This document shows, in pieces, positions 17,294 through 26,500 of a DNA stretch of 64,000 nt. Position numbers and translations under genes: made by a program. How positions within the stretch are numbered: the first letter of the stretch is position 1; each line of letters opens with the position of its first letter. This DNA comes from Acidobacteriaceae bacterium (GTDB lineage Bacteria > Acidobacteriota > Terriglobia > Terriglobales > Acidobacteriaceae): positions 31,339 to 95,338 of the forward strand of contig JAJPKO010000026.1 in the NCBI GenBank assembly GCA_021323655.1, written 5' to 3'. Below the pieces are notes generated by a model. It worked only from the letters and a program-made list of their open reading frames with translations, did no database searches and had not been told where the DNA came from.

Positions 17294-17752
17294 TTGAAGA
17301 CACAGAAAAGCGCATGGACGGCCTTTCCGTCATTTCGCGAGGTCCGCGAAGCGGTGGAAAGCGACCCATCCGCTCAGGCACATAAGCCGGGCATTGTGAA
17401 ATGCCTGGTTCTTTATGCGCTGGTTTCCGGTGCCTACGTTTTTCATGTGATTTCTTCGGTGGACCGTCGCGGGCGCAGAATTGCGCGGCAGCTCATGTCG
17501 TTTCCGGAAGGCAGCTATCTGCATCTTGTCTTTAAGGACAAGACAGATTGCTTCGGTCATCTCGGCCCGCTGGCCACAACTTCCTTTGCCTTTACCGAGG
17601 CGACAACCAACAGTGTCACGCAGATTCCCTATAACGACATTGAATCGGTTGCGGAAGCGAGTCCTTCCATACACCGTCCGCTGCTGTCCTGGGCCATTGT
17701 GGCGATGGCGACTGCTGTAACGCTTGCGGTAATGGGAAGGGCTGGAATTTAG
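17294..17752 (+). CDS. Small membrane protein of unknown function
   Basis: 152 residues, TTG start with GAGGA about 5 nt upstream, beginning 7 nt after the dipeptidase stop. One hydrophobic segment near residues 35-55 (CLVLYALVSGAYVFHVISSV) and one at the C-terminus (LLSWAIVAMATAVTLAVMG) flank a mixed region containing GSYLHLVFKDKTDCFGHLGP. I do not recognise a family. Coupling to the dipeptidase gene suggests co-expression only. Confidence 0.6.
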   Translation: MKTQKSAWTAFPSFREVREAVESDPSAQAHKPGIVKCLVLYALVSGAYVFHVISSVDRRGRRIARQLMSFPEGSYLHLVFKDKTDCFGHLGPLATTSFAFTEATTNSVTQIPYNDIESVAEASPSIHRPLLSWAIVAMATAVTLAVMGRAGI

Positions 17753-17810
17753 GCCGTTCCGGGTTTCCAGCACGGGTGGCCATGCGATACCCTACCTTTT
17801 GGGATTCTGC

Positions 17811-18542
17811 ATGAACGCCATTTTTCGTTTCGCATCACTCGCTGCCCTTTCATCGCTTCTGGCCGTTTCCGGATTTGCGCAGCAGAGTACGCCGGACTCT
17901 TCGTCATCAGCATCGTCGTCTCAGAACCTGCCTGACTCGCCTGGGACACAGGCGCACGTAAGCCCACAGCCTACGGGACCCACGGTCCTTTTTGATACAA
18001 GCATGGGCCGCATCACCTGCAAGCTGTTTGATAAGCAGGCGCCCAAGACGGTGGCCAACTTCATCGGGCTGGCAGAAGGCACAAAGGACTGGACGGACCC
18101 GGCAACACACCAGAAAATGCACAACAAGCGTTTTTATGATGGCACCGCCTTCCACCGGGTGATTCCTGAATTCATGATCCAGGGCGGCGACCCGACGGGA
18201 ACAGGAACCGGAGACCCAGGCTATATGTTTGAAGATGAGCTTGATCCGGACCTGAACTTCGATGTGCCCGGACGCCTGGCGATGGCCAACTCCGGCCCGA
18301 ACACCAACGGATCACAGTTCTTCATTACAGAAGTGCCGACCGAGTGGCTCAACCAGAAGCACACGATCTTTGGACAGTGTGATGACTCCGGCATTCTGGT
18401 GGTCAAATCCATCGCCCGTGTTGCACGCGATGACAATGACAAGCCGATGGAGCCGGTGACCCTGAAGAAGGTCACCATTGTTCCCGCAGGACAGCCTGTG
18501 CCGCCCGCGCCGCAGCCGTCCGATTCAACCACGAAGCAGTAA
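17811..18542 (+). CDS. Exported peptidyl-prolyl cis-trans isomerase, cyclophilin type
   Basis: About 243 residues. Start at ATG 17811; an in-frame TTG at 17799 would add four residues. A signal peptide (MNAIFRFASLAALSSLLAVSGFA) is followed by a Ser/Pro-rich linker (about 24-60) and a cyclophilin domain: FDTSMGRITCKLFDKQAPKT, FYDGTAFHRVIPEFMIQGGD (with the catalytic Arg), GPNTNGSQFFIT and KHTIFGQ. It accelerates proline isomerisation in secreted proteins. A second, cytoplasmic cyclophilin gene lies 67 nt downstream and clearly shares ancestry; the spacer contains a CCTTCG/CGAAGG hairpin at 18556-18572. Confidence 0.92.
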   Translation: MNAIFRFASLAALSSLLAVSGFAQQSTPDSSSSASSSQNLPDSPGTQAHVSPQPTGPTVLFDTSMGRITCKLFDKQAPKTVANFIGLAEGTKDWTDPATHQKMHNKRFYDGTAFHRVIPEFMIQGGDPTGTGTGDPGYMFEDELDPDLNFDVPGRLAMANSGPNTNGSQFFITEVPTEWLNQKHTIFGQCDDSGILVVKSIARVARDDNDKPMEPVTLKKVTIVPAGQPVPPAPQPSDSTTKQ

Positions 18543-18609
18543 CAACACTCCTGGCCTTCGTTGCGCGAAGGACGGGACCCACCAGAGTTTCACCTAAAAG
18601 GAGTCAAGC

Positions 18610-19140
18610 ATGGCCCATACTACCGGAACATACGCCATTTTCAATACCAGCGAAGGCACAATTGTGTGCCGCCTTTTTGAGAAAGAAGCGCCGAAGACCG
18701 TCACCAATTTTATCGAGCTTGCGGAAGGGTCGCGCGAGTGGACCCATCCTGTGACCAGCAAGAAGAGCAAGGACAAGCTCTATGACGGGACCATCTTCCA
18801 TCGCGTCATTCCTGATTTCATGATCCAGGGCGGCGATCCGGCAGGTTCAGGTTTTGGCGGTCCCGGCTACCGTTTTGAAGATGAGACCAAAGGTTCTCCA
18901 CACAGCTTTGATAAACCGGGCAAGCTGGCCATGGCGAATGCTGGACCGAATACCAATGGCTCCCAGTTTTTCATCACCGTGGCGCCTACGCAATGGCTGA
19001 CCGGCAAGCACACTATTTTCGGTGAAGTTGTCGAAGGTCAGGACGTGGCCAATAAGATTTCACGCGTGGCCCGTGGCGCGCAGGACAAACCAGTAAAGCC
19101 CGTTGTCATTGAATCGCTTGTGATTGAGCGGGTAGCCTAG
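18610..19140 (+). CDS. Cytoplasmic peptidyl-prolyl cis-trans isomerase, cyclophilin type
   Basis: 176 residues with no signal peptide, otherwise domain-for-domain like the exported cyclophilin upstream: FNTSEGTIVCRLFEKEAPKT, LYDGTIFHRVIPDFMIQGGD, GPNTNGSQFFIT and KHTIFGEVVEG. AAAAGGAG lies about 8 nt before the ATG. The tandem arrangement indicates a local duplication with one copy gaining or losing an export signal. It converges on phoU, 55 nt away. Confidence 0.93.
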   Translation: MAHTTGTYAIFNTSEGTIVCRLFEKEAPKTVTNFIELAEGSREWTHPVTSKKSKDKLYDGTIFHRVIPDFMIQGGDPAGSGFGGPGYRFEDETKGSPHSFDKPGKLAMANAGPNTNGSQFFITVAPTQWLTGKHTIFGEVVEGQDVANKISRVARGAQDKPVKPVVIESLVIERVA

Positions 19141-19195
19141 ACCCCTTTTCTTGCAGATTGTCCATGTCTCGCGAAGGCATGGGTGCTCCATCGCT

Positions 19196-19876
19196 CTATC
19201 TTCCGGCGCCGTTTCCCAGACTTGTCTTGTGCCGGACATCGTATCCCTGGACCCAGAAAATCACATCTTCCGCGATGTTTGTGGCATGGTCGGCGACGCG
19301 CTCCAGGCTGCGTGCAATCACGAGTGCACCCAGCGCCTGGGGTGTGTATTGCGGCGTGTCGCGCATCACATTCAGCAGCGCGTAATGGATGGTCTCATTC
19401 AATTTGTCCACACTGTCGTCCATGGCAAGCACAGAGTCAGCCATGCGGGCATCGGCTTCAATAAACGATTGCAGTGCCTTGCGCACCATGGCAGCGGCCA
19501 GGTCAGCCATGCGGGGAATATCAATCGGCAGGTCGCATACGGGATAGGCCTGAAGCTCACGCACCCGCTCAATGATATTGACGGCCGAGTCCCCTACTCT
19601 CTCGATGTCCGCATTGATCTTGATGACGGCGAGAATAAATCGCAGATCAATGGCCATGGGCTGCTCCATCGCGAGCAGGTCCAGCGCCATCTGATCAATC
19701 TCGCGCTCAAGCCGGTTGATGGCCATCTCGCCGCGATCCACCAGGTCGCAGATGGAAAGATCGCGCGTACGATACGCCTCTACAGCGCGCTGGATGGACT
19801 GCTCGGCCATGCCTGCCACGACCAGCAGCTTCTCCTTCAATTCATCGAGGCTTTTATGAAAGCGTAGGCGCGTCAT
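19196..19876 (-). CDS. phoU: Phosphate transport system regulatory protein PhoU
   Basis: 226 residues, two tandem PhoU three-helix domains. Conserved acidic metal-cluster stretches occur in both halves ([17 protein letters not shown] and [18 protein letters not shown]), along with [18 protein letters not shown] and [18 protein letters not shown]. PhoU links the Pst transporter to the PhoR kinase and represses the Pho regulon when phosphate is plentiful. Last gene of the pho-pst cluster: its ATG overlaps the pstB stop by 4 nt. Confidence 0.96.
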   Translation of the reverse strand: MTRLRFHKSLDELKEKLLVVAGMAEQSIQRAVEAYRTRDLSICDLVDRGEMAINRLEREIDQMALDLLAMEQPMAIDLRFILAVIKINADIERVGDSAVNIIERVRELQAYPVCDLPIDIPRMADLAAAMVRKALQSFIEADARMADSVLAMDDSVDKLNETIHYALLNVMRDTPQYTPQALGALVIARSLERVADHATNIAEDVIFWVQGYDVRHKTSLGNGAGR

Positions 19877-20631
19877 CCGAACCTGCCTGTGATGTAATCT
19901 TCCGTCCGCTTGTCTCCGGGGTTTGTAAATATCTTGTGGGTCGTATCAAACTCGACAAGTTTTCCGCTCAGGAAGAAGCCTGTACGTTCTGCGACACGCG
20001 CGGCCTGCTGCATGTTGTGAGTCACAATCACGATGGTGTATTGCGACTTGAGCTGGAAGATCAGGTCTTCAATTTTCGCGGTGGAAACCGGATCGAGCGC
20101 GGATGCAGGCTCATCCATCAGCAGGACTTCCGGGTCTACAGCAAGTGCGCGGGCAATACAGAGGCGCTGCTGCTGACCACCGGACAGGCTTGCGCCGGAC
20201 TTCTTCTTCAGGTCGTCCTTGACTTCGTCCCACAAGGCGGCATGCTTCAGCGAGCGCTCGACGACTTCATCCAGAACGCGGCGGTTGCGAAACCCGTTCA
20301 GCCTGAGACCCGATGCCACGTTGTCATAGATGGACATGGTGGGAAACGGATTGGGCCGCTGGAAGACCATACCTACACGGCGGCGAATCTCCACAGGGGA
20401 AGCATCGTTATAGACGTCGAGATCGCCGATATGCACTGAGCCTTCCACTTTGGCGATTGGATTGGTCTCGTGCATGCGGTTCAGGCAGCGTACAAACGTG
20501 GATTTGCCGCATCCTGAAGGGCCAATGAGGGCCGTCGCCTGGTTCGCTGGAATGTGCAGATTGATGTCCTGCAACGTATGGTTATTGCCATACCAGGCGT
20601 TCAGGTTCTTGACTTCAATTCCAACACCCAC
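19873..20631 (-). CDS. pstB: Phosphate ABC transporter ATP-binding protein PstB
   Basis: 252 residues. Walker [11 protein letters not shown]-loop [15 protein letters not shown] signature [16 protein letters not shown] and Walker [14 protein letters not shown] are all intact. [15 protein letters not shown] and the C-terminal [13 protein letters not shown] are PstB hallmarks. It powers high-affinity phosphate import through PstC/PstA. Its start abuts the pstA stop and its stop overlaps phoU by 4 nt. Confidence 0.97.
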   Translation of the reverse strand: MGVGIEVKNLNAWYGNNHTLQDINLHIPANQATALIGPSGCGKSTFVRCLNRMHETNPIAKVEGSVHIGDLDVYNDASPVEIRRRVGMVFQRPNPFPTMSIYDNVASGLRLNGFRNRRVLDEVVERSLKHAALWDEVKDDLKKKSGASLSGGQQQRLCIARALAVDPEVLLMDEPASALDPVSTAKIEDLIFQLKSQYTIVIVTHNMQQAARVAERTGFFLSGKLVEFDTTHKIFTNPGDKRTEDYITGRFG

Positions 20632-21513
20632 TTAACTTGCTCCCTTCAAAACGCCGCGCGTGGTGACGTAGCGCACCAATGCGACGGAGACAACGATCAA
20701 TACGATGAGGACCAGTGCTCCTGCCCAGGCAAGGCGGTGCCACTCGTCATAAGGCGAAATGGCGTAGACGTAAATCTGGAGCGGCAGTGCGGCAATCGGT
20801 TCGTTTACGCTGGTACTCCAGAAGTTGTTGCCAAATGCAGTAAAGAGCAGCGGTGCTGTCTCACCAGCCACACGGGCAAAGGCCAGCATGCAGCCGGTAA
20901 TCACGCCAGGGGAGGCCGTTTTGAGTGTGATCGAAAGCACCGAGCGCCAGTTGGGAACACCCAGCCCGAGGGCCGCTTCGCGAATCGAGTTCGGAACCAT
21001 CAGCAGCATCTCTTCGGTTGTGCGCGTAATGGTCGGGATCATCATGATACCGAGCGCTACTCCGCCGGAGAGCGCGGAGAAGTGCTTCTGCGGCAGGACA
21101 ATCAGCGCATAGACGGAGATGCCCATCACGATGGACGGCACGCCGTTGAGCACGTCTGCGGTGAAGCGCACAAAATTTGCCAGCCTGCCGCCACGCCCGA
21201 ACTCAGCCAGATAGATGCCGGCTGCTATTCCGAGCGGCACGCCGAGAAGGCTGCCCAGCCCGAGGAGCACAGCCGAGCCGACAATGGCGTTTGCCATGCC
21301 GCCGCCGCTCTCGCCGACTGGCCTGGGAATTTGAGTAAAGAAATTCAGATTCAGCGAGCTGGCGCCCTTGTAAATGAGATAGAGAAGAATGGCCACGAGC
21401 GGCGCCACTACGATAATCGTGCTGGCAACGGCCAACCCGCTTGCCAGATGGTTTGCGAGGAAGCGGCGCCAATGGTTGGCTTTTCCTGCTTTGTACTGGG
21501 TGTTCGCCATCAT
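20632..21513 (-). CDS. pstA: Phosphate ABC transporter permease PstA
   Basis: About 293 residues with six predicted membrane helices and the binding-protein-dependent permease loop (REAALGLGVPNWRSVLSITLK, the EAA motif). FFTQIPRPVGESGGGMANAIVGS is typical PstA. Start taken at the ATG ending at 21513, 2 nt after the pstC stop; the frame extends to another ATG at 21555 inside pstC, giving a 14-residue polar extension. Forms the membrane channel with PstC. Confidence 0.95.
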   Translation of the reverse strand: MMANTQYKAGKANHWRRFLANHLASGLAVASTIIVVAPLVAILLYLIYKGASSLNLNFFTQIPRPVGESGGGMANAIVGSAVLLGLGSLLGVPLGIAAGIYLAEFGRGGRLANFVRFTADVLNGVPSIVMGISVYALIVLPQKHFSALSGGVALGIMMIPTITRTTEEMLLMVPNSIREAALGLGVPNWRSVLSITLKTASPGVITGCMLAFARVAGETAPLLFTAFGNNFWSTSVNEPIAALPLQIYVYAISPYDEWHRLAWAGALVLIVLIVVSVALVRYVTTRGVLKGAS

Positions 21514-21515
21514 GA

Positions 21516-22571
21516 CTAGACCACCCTCGCCGGAGCGCCACGCGTGACCGCCCATACCAGCACACGGGCCAGGGCATTCACAATGATTGTGACAACAAAG
21601 AGGGCTAGGCCAATCTCGATGAGCGCGCTCAGGTAGAGATCGTCCGAGGCTTCACTGAACTCATTCGCAATGACGCTGGACATGCTGTAGCCCAGCGACA
21701 GCAGCGATTTTACAATCTCAGGCCGGTTACCGATCACCATGGTGACAGCCATCGTCTCGCCGAGCGCGCGCCCGAGCCCGAGAATGATTGCGCCCACGAT
21801 ACCGATGCGGGCATTGCGCAGCACACCCATCCGGATCATTTCCCACCGGGTGGCGCCCAGGGCCAGCACCGCTTCACGCTGCGAATGCGGCACGGCGGTC
21901 ATGACCTCGCGCGTCAACGATGAGATGATGGGCAGGATCATGATAGCGAGAATGACTCCGGCAGCCAGTATGCCAATGCCAAAGTTCGGCCCGGCGAAAA
22001 GGCCAGTCCATCCGAGCGCCTTCATCAGAAATGGGTTCACGTGCTCGCGCAGGATTGGCACCAGCACAAAGACGGCCCACAGACCGTAAACCACGCTGGG
22101 AATTGCCGCCAACAACTCAGTCAGGAAGGACAACGGGCCGCGCAGAAATTTGGGGCACATCTCCGTAAGAAAAACGGCCACGCCAACGGCCAGCGGAACT
22201 GCGATGACCAGTGCTACCAGCGAGGAGACCAACGTTCCGTAGATAAACGGCAGTGCGCCGAAGTCGCCCGAAACCGGGTCCCACGCACTCTTGAAGAAAA
22301 AGCTGAGGCCGAACTTGGAGATGGTAAGCTGCGAGCGCAGAATGAGCTGCCAGGCAATCAGCGCAACAATAAAGAAGACGCTCAACGCGCAAATGAACAT
22401 CAGCCATTTGAAGGCACGGTCGCTCCAGGCCGAGTTGCCGCGTGAGAGCAAAAAGGAGCGGACCGCCGACGGCGGCTGGTTCTCGTTTGCCGGAGCAGGG
22501 CTCTTCGATGCTGGATCTGAGGTTACAGGCAGACCGGACACACGAGGTTCCTGGACTTTAAGGTTCACCAC
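21516..22571 (-). CDS. pstC: Phosphate ABC transporter permease PstC
   Basis: 351 residues. A Pro/Ala-rich cytoplasmic N-terminus (about 1-55) precedes the first membrane helix (FKWLMFICALSVFFIVALIAW). LSFLTELLAAIPSVVYGLWAVFVLVP and the EAA loop REAVLALGATRWEMIRMGVL identify PstC. It pairs with PstA in the inner membrane. The upstream spacer from pstS is 208 bp, much longer than other spacings in the cluster, and contains a strong hairpin. Confidence 0.95.
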   Translation of the reverse strand: MVNLKVQEPRVSGLPVTSDPASKSPAPANENQPPSAVRSFLLSRGNSAWSDRAFKWLMFICALSVFFIVALIAWQLILRSQLTISKFGLSFFFKSAWDPVSGDFGALPFIYGTLVSSLVALVIAVPLAVGVAVFLTEMCPKFLRGPLSFLTELLAAIPSVVYGLWAVFVLVPILREHVNPFLMKALGWTGLFAGPNFGIGILAAGVILAIMILPIISSLTREVMTAVPHSQREAVLALGATRWEMIRMGVLRNARIGIVGAIILGLGRALGETMAVTMVIGNRPEIVKSLLSLGYSMSSVIANEFSEASDDLYLSALIEIGLALFVVTIIVNALARVLVWAVTRGAPARVV

Positions 22572-22727
22572 AGAATACGCTAAACACTTTATTTGAATAG
22601 GATGTTAAACACCTTGAAAAATAAGAAGTAAATCTCAGATTAAAGGTGCAGGCGGCCGATTTCGCCGATGGCGTTATCGCGCAGGAAGGCCAATGGCTCG
22701 GCGGCGGAACGTTTGTATCGTTTGACA

Positions 22728-22764
22728 AGAGGGCCGTTTCCTTTTTACGAAAAACGGCCACTCT
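22728..22764 (-). promoter_or_regulatory. Intergenic hairpin between pstS and pstC
   Basis: The sequence AGAG-GGCCGTTT ... AAACGGCC-A-CTCT forms an 8-bp stem extendable by four more pairs past one bulge, with a 12-nt AT-rich loop, 16 nt after the pstS stop. There is no clean T tract. Such stems after the binding-protein gene of ABC operons often protect or partly terminate the message so that the binding protein is made in excess. Confidence 0.6.
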
Positions 22765-22779
22765 GCCCATCTGCCTTAG

Positions 22780-23787
22780 CTACTTTAACTGCGCAATGGT
22801 GGCCTTTACCTTTGCCGCTACACTTTCGGGAAGCGGAGCATAGTAGAGGGCGCTCGTTTCGGACTCGCCGTGTTCCAGCATCCAGTTCAGGAAGTCCTTG
22901 ATGATTTTCCCGTTCTCCGGGTTTGGTGCCGGGGTCGGAATGAGCAGCCAGGTGAAGCTGGCGATGGGATAGGCATTTTTTCCGGGAGCATTGGTGATGG
23001 AGACCCGGTAATCCGCCGGCATCTGCTTTACGCTTGCAGCGGCTTCCGTCACGCCTTCAATGCTGGCCTTGACCCAGTTCCCGGCTGCGTTCTTCACATA
23101 TCCGTAGGGGATTTTGTTCTGGAGCGCGTAGATCAGCTCAACGTAGCCGATAGCCCCTGGCATCTGACGGACCAGTCCGGCGACGCCTTCATTTCCCTTG
23201 CCGCCGATCCCCTTGGGCCATGCTACGGCAGTGTTGCGGCCCACGGAGTTCTTCCAATCATTGCTGACCTTCGAGAGATAGTCGGTAAAGATGTATGTGG
23301 TTCCACTGCCATCGGAGCGGTGGGCCACGATGATGTCCGTGTTCGGCAGCTTTACGCCCGGATTGTCTTTCGCAATGCGCGCATCGCTCCAGTTCGTGAT
23401 TTTACCGAGGTAGATATCGGCCAGAACGTCCGGGGAAAACTTCAGTTCCGCACTGACTCCGGGAATGTTATAGACAGGCACAACCGCGCCCAGAACAGTG
23501 GGAATGTGGATGATTTTGACCTTCGATGCTTTGAGCTGCTCATCGCTCATCGGGCCGTCGCTCGCCCCGAAATCCACCGTTCCGCTGGTGACCTGGCGGA
23601 TTCCGCCACCGCTGCCGATGGGCTGATAATTGATCTGGATTCCGGGATGCTGGGCGCTATACTCGTTAAACCATTTTGAATAAATGGGATACGGAAAAGT
23701 GGCGCCAGCCCCGTTGATCTTCTGGGCATAACCTGCAACCGCTGAACACACGGCGAACACAGCAACTAATAACGTGCTTTTTTTCAC
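22780..23787 (-). CDS. pstS: Phosphate ABC transporter substrate-binding protein PstS
   Basis: 335 residues, usual length. Signal peptide MKKSTLLVAVFAVCSAVAGYA, then the mature start KINGAGATFPYPIYSKWF. Phosphate-binding segments are GSGGGIRQVTSGTVDFGASDGPM and AHRSDGSGTTYIFTDYL. It captures phosphate in the periplasm and delivers it to PstCA. There is no lipobox, so the protein should be soluble. It lies 103 nt downstream of phoR. Confidence 0.97.
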   Translation of the reverse strand: MKKSTLLVAVFAVCSAVAGYAQKINGAGATFPYPIYSKWFNEYSAQHPGIQINYQPIGSGGGIRQVTSGTVDFGASDGPMSDEQLKASKVKIIHIPTVLGAVVPVYNIPGVSAELKFSPDVLADIYLGKITNWSDARIAKDNPGVKLPNTDIIVAHRSDGSGTTYIFTDYLSKVSNDWKNSVGRNTAVAWPKGIGGKGNEGVAGLVRQMPGAIGYVELIYALQNKIPYGYVKNAAGNWVKASIEGVTEAAASVKQMPADYRVSITNAPGKNAYPIASFTWLLIPTPAPNPENGKIIKDFLNWMLEHGESETSALYYAPLPESVAAKVKATIAQLK

Positions 23788-23890
23788 AAACTCCCCCCTC
23801 TTTTGGGCAAGACTACAGATGATTTTTGCCGGGAATTGTTACAGGGGCTTTACGCGTGTGTGAATTGGTCGAGAAAGCGATTCTGCCGCT

Positions 23891-25315
23891 TTATTTCGTG
23901 ATCATCTGCCCGGAAGGACCCGCGGGGACCGGTTTCTTTTCAGGAGCCAGTGGAAGAGTGAAGAAGAAAGTCACTCCGGAGCCGAGTTCGCTTTCAGCGC
24001 GGATGGTACCACCATGGGCGAGGATGATGTGTTTGACGATGGCCAGTCCCAGGCCGGTGCCGCCGGATTCGCGGGAGCGGGCCTTGTCTACGCGATAGAA
24101 GCGCTCGAAGATGCGGTCAAGGTGCTCAGAGGCGATTCCCGGACCAAAATCGCGGACGAAGAATTCAACCTGGTTCGGCTCTTCCAGCAGGCGTGCGCCT
24201 ACGACGATGCGCTTGCCGGATTTTGCGTATTTTACGGCGTTTTCAATGAGATTTCCGAAGACTTGATTGAGCGCGTCAGGATCGGCCTGGATGTAGGCGT
24301 CCGTCGTTTCGGCGGCTTCAAGGACCACGTCGGAATCAAGTACGATTCCCGTCAGCGAGTCTATGGCATCCTGAACCAGCGAAGAAGCGCGAATCGCCTG
24401 AAGCACAGGCTTGTAATCGCCTGACTCGACACTGGCAAGCGCGAGCAGGTCTTCCGTCAGGCGGTTCATGCGCGTTGCATTTTTCAGAATGATGGCGAGA
24501 AATTCGCGTGCCTGTGGAGACAGCTTCTCGCCACCATCCAACAGGGTTTCCACATAGCCGGAAATGGAAGTCAGCGGAGTGCGCAGCTCGTGCGAGACGT
24601 TGGCGATGAAGTCGCGGCGTGTCTTCTCTGCCCGCTCGATGCTGGTGACATCGTGCAGCACGGCAACTGCTCCGCCTTCCGGAGTGGGGGCAGCGTTGAC
24701 TTCAAATATCTTTGCCGGAGCCACGCTCAGTGCCCTTCCGGTGAAATTCTGCCGCTGGCGCAAGGCGCCTTCCACGCAGGCGAGCACCTCAGGGTCGCGC
24801 AGCAGTTCCACCAGAGGGCGGCCTTCTCGAACAGTGCTGGAGCAGATGCGCTGCATGACACTGTTGGACCAGATGACCTGGCCCTGCGCGTTGACGGCCA
24901 CGACGGCCTCCTGCATGCTGTCAAGGAGTGCAGTCAGCTCGCGCCGGCTGGATTCAAGCTCGCGAAAGCTCTGTTCCAGGCGGGTCGCGGTCATGTCCAG
25001 AGCGCGCGCCACTTCAGAGAGCTCGTCGAGATCTTCTTCCTGCAGGCGGGCGGCGAGGTCGCCAGCTGCGATGCGGTTGGCGAAGAGAACAATGCGATCG
25101 AGCCTCTGCGTCATGCGGCGCGCCAGCCAGGCGGCCAGTAAAATGGCCACGGCCAAGGCGAGCGCGGAGGCAAGGACCAGGTCAATGGCGCCGTGCGGCT
25201 GCTCATGGATGGTGCGCTCAAGAATCGGGCGCAGAGCGAGGTCAAAGATGGCCGTTCCGGCCAACAAGACCAACACAAACGAGAAAAGCAGCTTGGTAAA
25301 TACTTTGCCCGTCAT
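23891..25315 (-). CDS. phoR: Phosphate regulon sensor histidine kinase PhoR
   Basis: 474 residues: two N-terminal membrane helices (LLFSFVLVLLAGTAIFDLAL and the region around 45-65), HAMP (about 66-118), PAS (about 125-225, LLDSMQEAVVAVNAQGQVIWSN), HisKA with phospho-acceptor H242 (NVSHELRTPLTS), and HATPase_c with N box VFGNLIENAVKY, G1 DFGPGIA and G2 GGTGLGLAIVK. The first membrane segments enclose only a short periplasmic loop, as in PhoR proteins that sense phosphate through PstB/PhoU rather than directly. Its ATG overlaps the phoB stop by 4 nt. Confidence 0.93.
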   Translation of the reverse strand: MTGKVFTKLLFSFVLVLLAGTAIFDLALRPILERTIHEQPHGAIDLVLASALALAVAILLAAWLARRMTQRLDRIVLFANRIAAGDLAARLQEEDLDELSEVARALDMTATRLEQSFRELESSRRELTALLDSMQEAVVAVNAQGQVIWSNSVMQRICSSTVREGRPLVELLRDPEVLACVEGALRQRQNFTGRALSVAPAKIFEVNAAPTPEGGAVAVLHDVTSIERAEKTRRDFIANVSHELRTPLTSISGYVETLLDGGEKLSPQAREFLAIILKNATRMNRLTEDLLALASVESGDYKPVLQAIRASSLVQDAIDSLTGIVLDSDVVLEAAETTDAYIQADPDALNQVFGNLIENAVKYAKSGKRIVVGARLLEEPNQVEFFVRDFGPGIASEHLDRIFERFYRVDKARSRESGGTGLGLAIVKHIILAHGGTIRAESELGSGVTFFFTLPLAPEKKPVPAGPSGQMITK

Positions 25316-26013
25316 TGCACAGGCCGCGGAATCTCAAAGCGATATCCGGCACCGCGAACGGTCTTGAGATAGCGAGGATTTTCCGGGTCGGTTTCGATTT
25401 TCTCACGAATACGGCGCACGTAGACATCCACCGAGCGTGGCGTCACAAAGCGGGCATCGCCCCAGACCGCATCGAGCAGATGGTCGCGGCTGAAGACGCG
25501 TCCGGGATGGCGGGCAAGATAATCAAGCAGCCGAAACTCGGTGGCGGTGGTGGTGGCGAGTTCTCCGCGGACCTTGAGCTGCATGGCCCCGGCATCAATC
25601 AAAATATCTTCAAAGCTGATGACCGAAGGAGTGGATGGACGCTCAAAACGGCGCAGAACAGCTTTCACACGTGCCAGAAGTTCTCTTGGAGCAAAGGGCT
25701 TGGTGATGTAGTCGTCGGCACCGAGTTCGAGACCCAGAACGCGATCGTTTTCCGATGCGCGCGCGGTGAGGAAGATGATGGGAACGGTGCTCAACGCGGC
25801 GTGGTTGCGCAAGCGGCGGCAGAGGTCTAGGCCATCCCCACCGGGAACCATAATGTCGAGCAGGAACAACGACGGCGGCTGCCGTTCGGCATCGGCGATA
25901 ACATTGGACGGGTTTGCGTAAACGCGGACACCAAATCCCGCAGCTTCCAGATGATGCTGTACCAGGCGGGAGATATCTGCATCATCCTCAAGAACGAATA
26001 TGGTCTGGCTCAA
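25312..26013 (-). CDS. phoB: Phosphate regulon response regulator PhoB (OmpR family)
   Basis: 233 residues. Receiver domain with acidic pocket LEDD (residues 8-11), phospho-acceptor D53 (FLLDIMVPGGDG), and Lys in DDYITKPFAPREL. The C-terminal winged helix (about 135-230) has LLDYLARHPGRVFSRDHLLDAVWG and SVDVYVRRIREKIE, ending TVRGAGYRFEIP. First gene of the phoBR-pstSCAB-phoU cluster; phosphorylated PhoB should activate pstS and probably its own promoter. Confidence 0.93.
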   Translation of the reverse strand: MSQTIFVLEDDADISRLVQHHLEAAGFGVRVYANPSNVIADAERQPPSLFLLDIMVPGGDGLDLCRRLRNHAALSTVPIIFLTARASENDRVLGLELGADDYITKPFAPRELLARVKAVLRRFERPSTPSVISFEDILIDAGAMQLKVRGELATTTATEFRLLDYLARHPGRVFSRDHLLDAVWGDARFVTPRSVDVYVRRIREKIETDPENPRYLKTVRGAGYRFEIPRPVQ

Positions 26014-26072
26014 GCTGGTTCCTTACCTCACTAGCTTCCCGCCTTCAGCTTACTCCATGTCTGCGAAGCGAT

Positions 26073-26089
26073 TGCTAATGTTTTGTTAA
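26073..26089 (-). promoter_or_regulatory. Possible Pho box upstream of phoB
   Basis: On the minus strand two TTAACA-like hexamers (TTAACA and TTAGCA) are separated by five A/C bases, giving an 11-bp period about 60 nt upstream of the phoB ATG. Eleven-bp-spaced direct repeats are the general design of PhoB/PhoP sites. The sequence matches the Bacillus PhoP hexamer better than the proteobacterial CTGTCAT, so this is suggestive only. Confidence 0.35.
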
Positions 26090-26472
26090 TTGAAGGATTG
26101 TCCGGTGGAGGGCGCCCCGTCCTTCGGTCGTAAAGTCTTCTTACCAAAGATGTTAGAAGATACAGGAGATTCGCCTGGTGGCCTTCGTCTAGGAGTGCAG
26201 GAATATCAGGCAGAACCCCTACTTTGCTGATACAGTATCTTGCTAAAGAAGTTAGAGTGCTTTTGAGAGGAAAGCCGCCGCCTTCTTTCCTGCAAGACAG
26301 GTGTCGTAGCTCCTTATTGTTTATTTTATTGCAGCATTGTTTATTGCAGCAATTTTTCGGAATGCTTTCCGGAAAATGGTCGTTATAACGAATTCTGCTG
26401 GATTCATTGCCACTGCTGGCTCTGTCCGGAAGGTATTTATCCATCGGCCAATGTATGCAGCCTGGGCGCGAA

Positions 26473-26500
26473 TCTACACAATCCTTATTAATGCTATACT
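26473..26500 (+). promoter_or_regulatory. Candidate sigma-70-type promoter of the response regulator/kinase pair
   Basis: TCTACA (four of six matches to TTGACA) and TATACT (five of six matches to TATAAT) are separated by 16 bp, about 45 nt upstream of the response regulator ATG. Confidence 0.4.

Noticed and set aside
20554..21519. 321-codon plus-strand frame across pstA
   Set aside because: Extremely His/Arg/Gln-rich with no family features; pstA on the minus strand is unambiguous.
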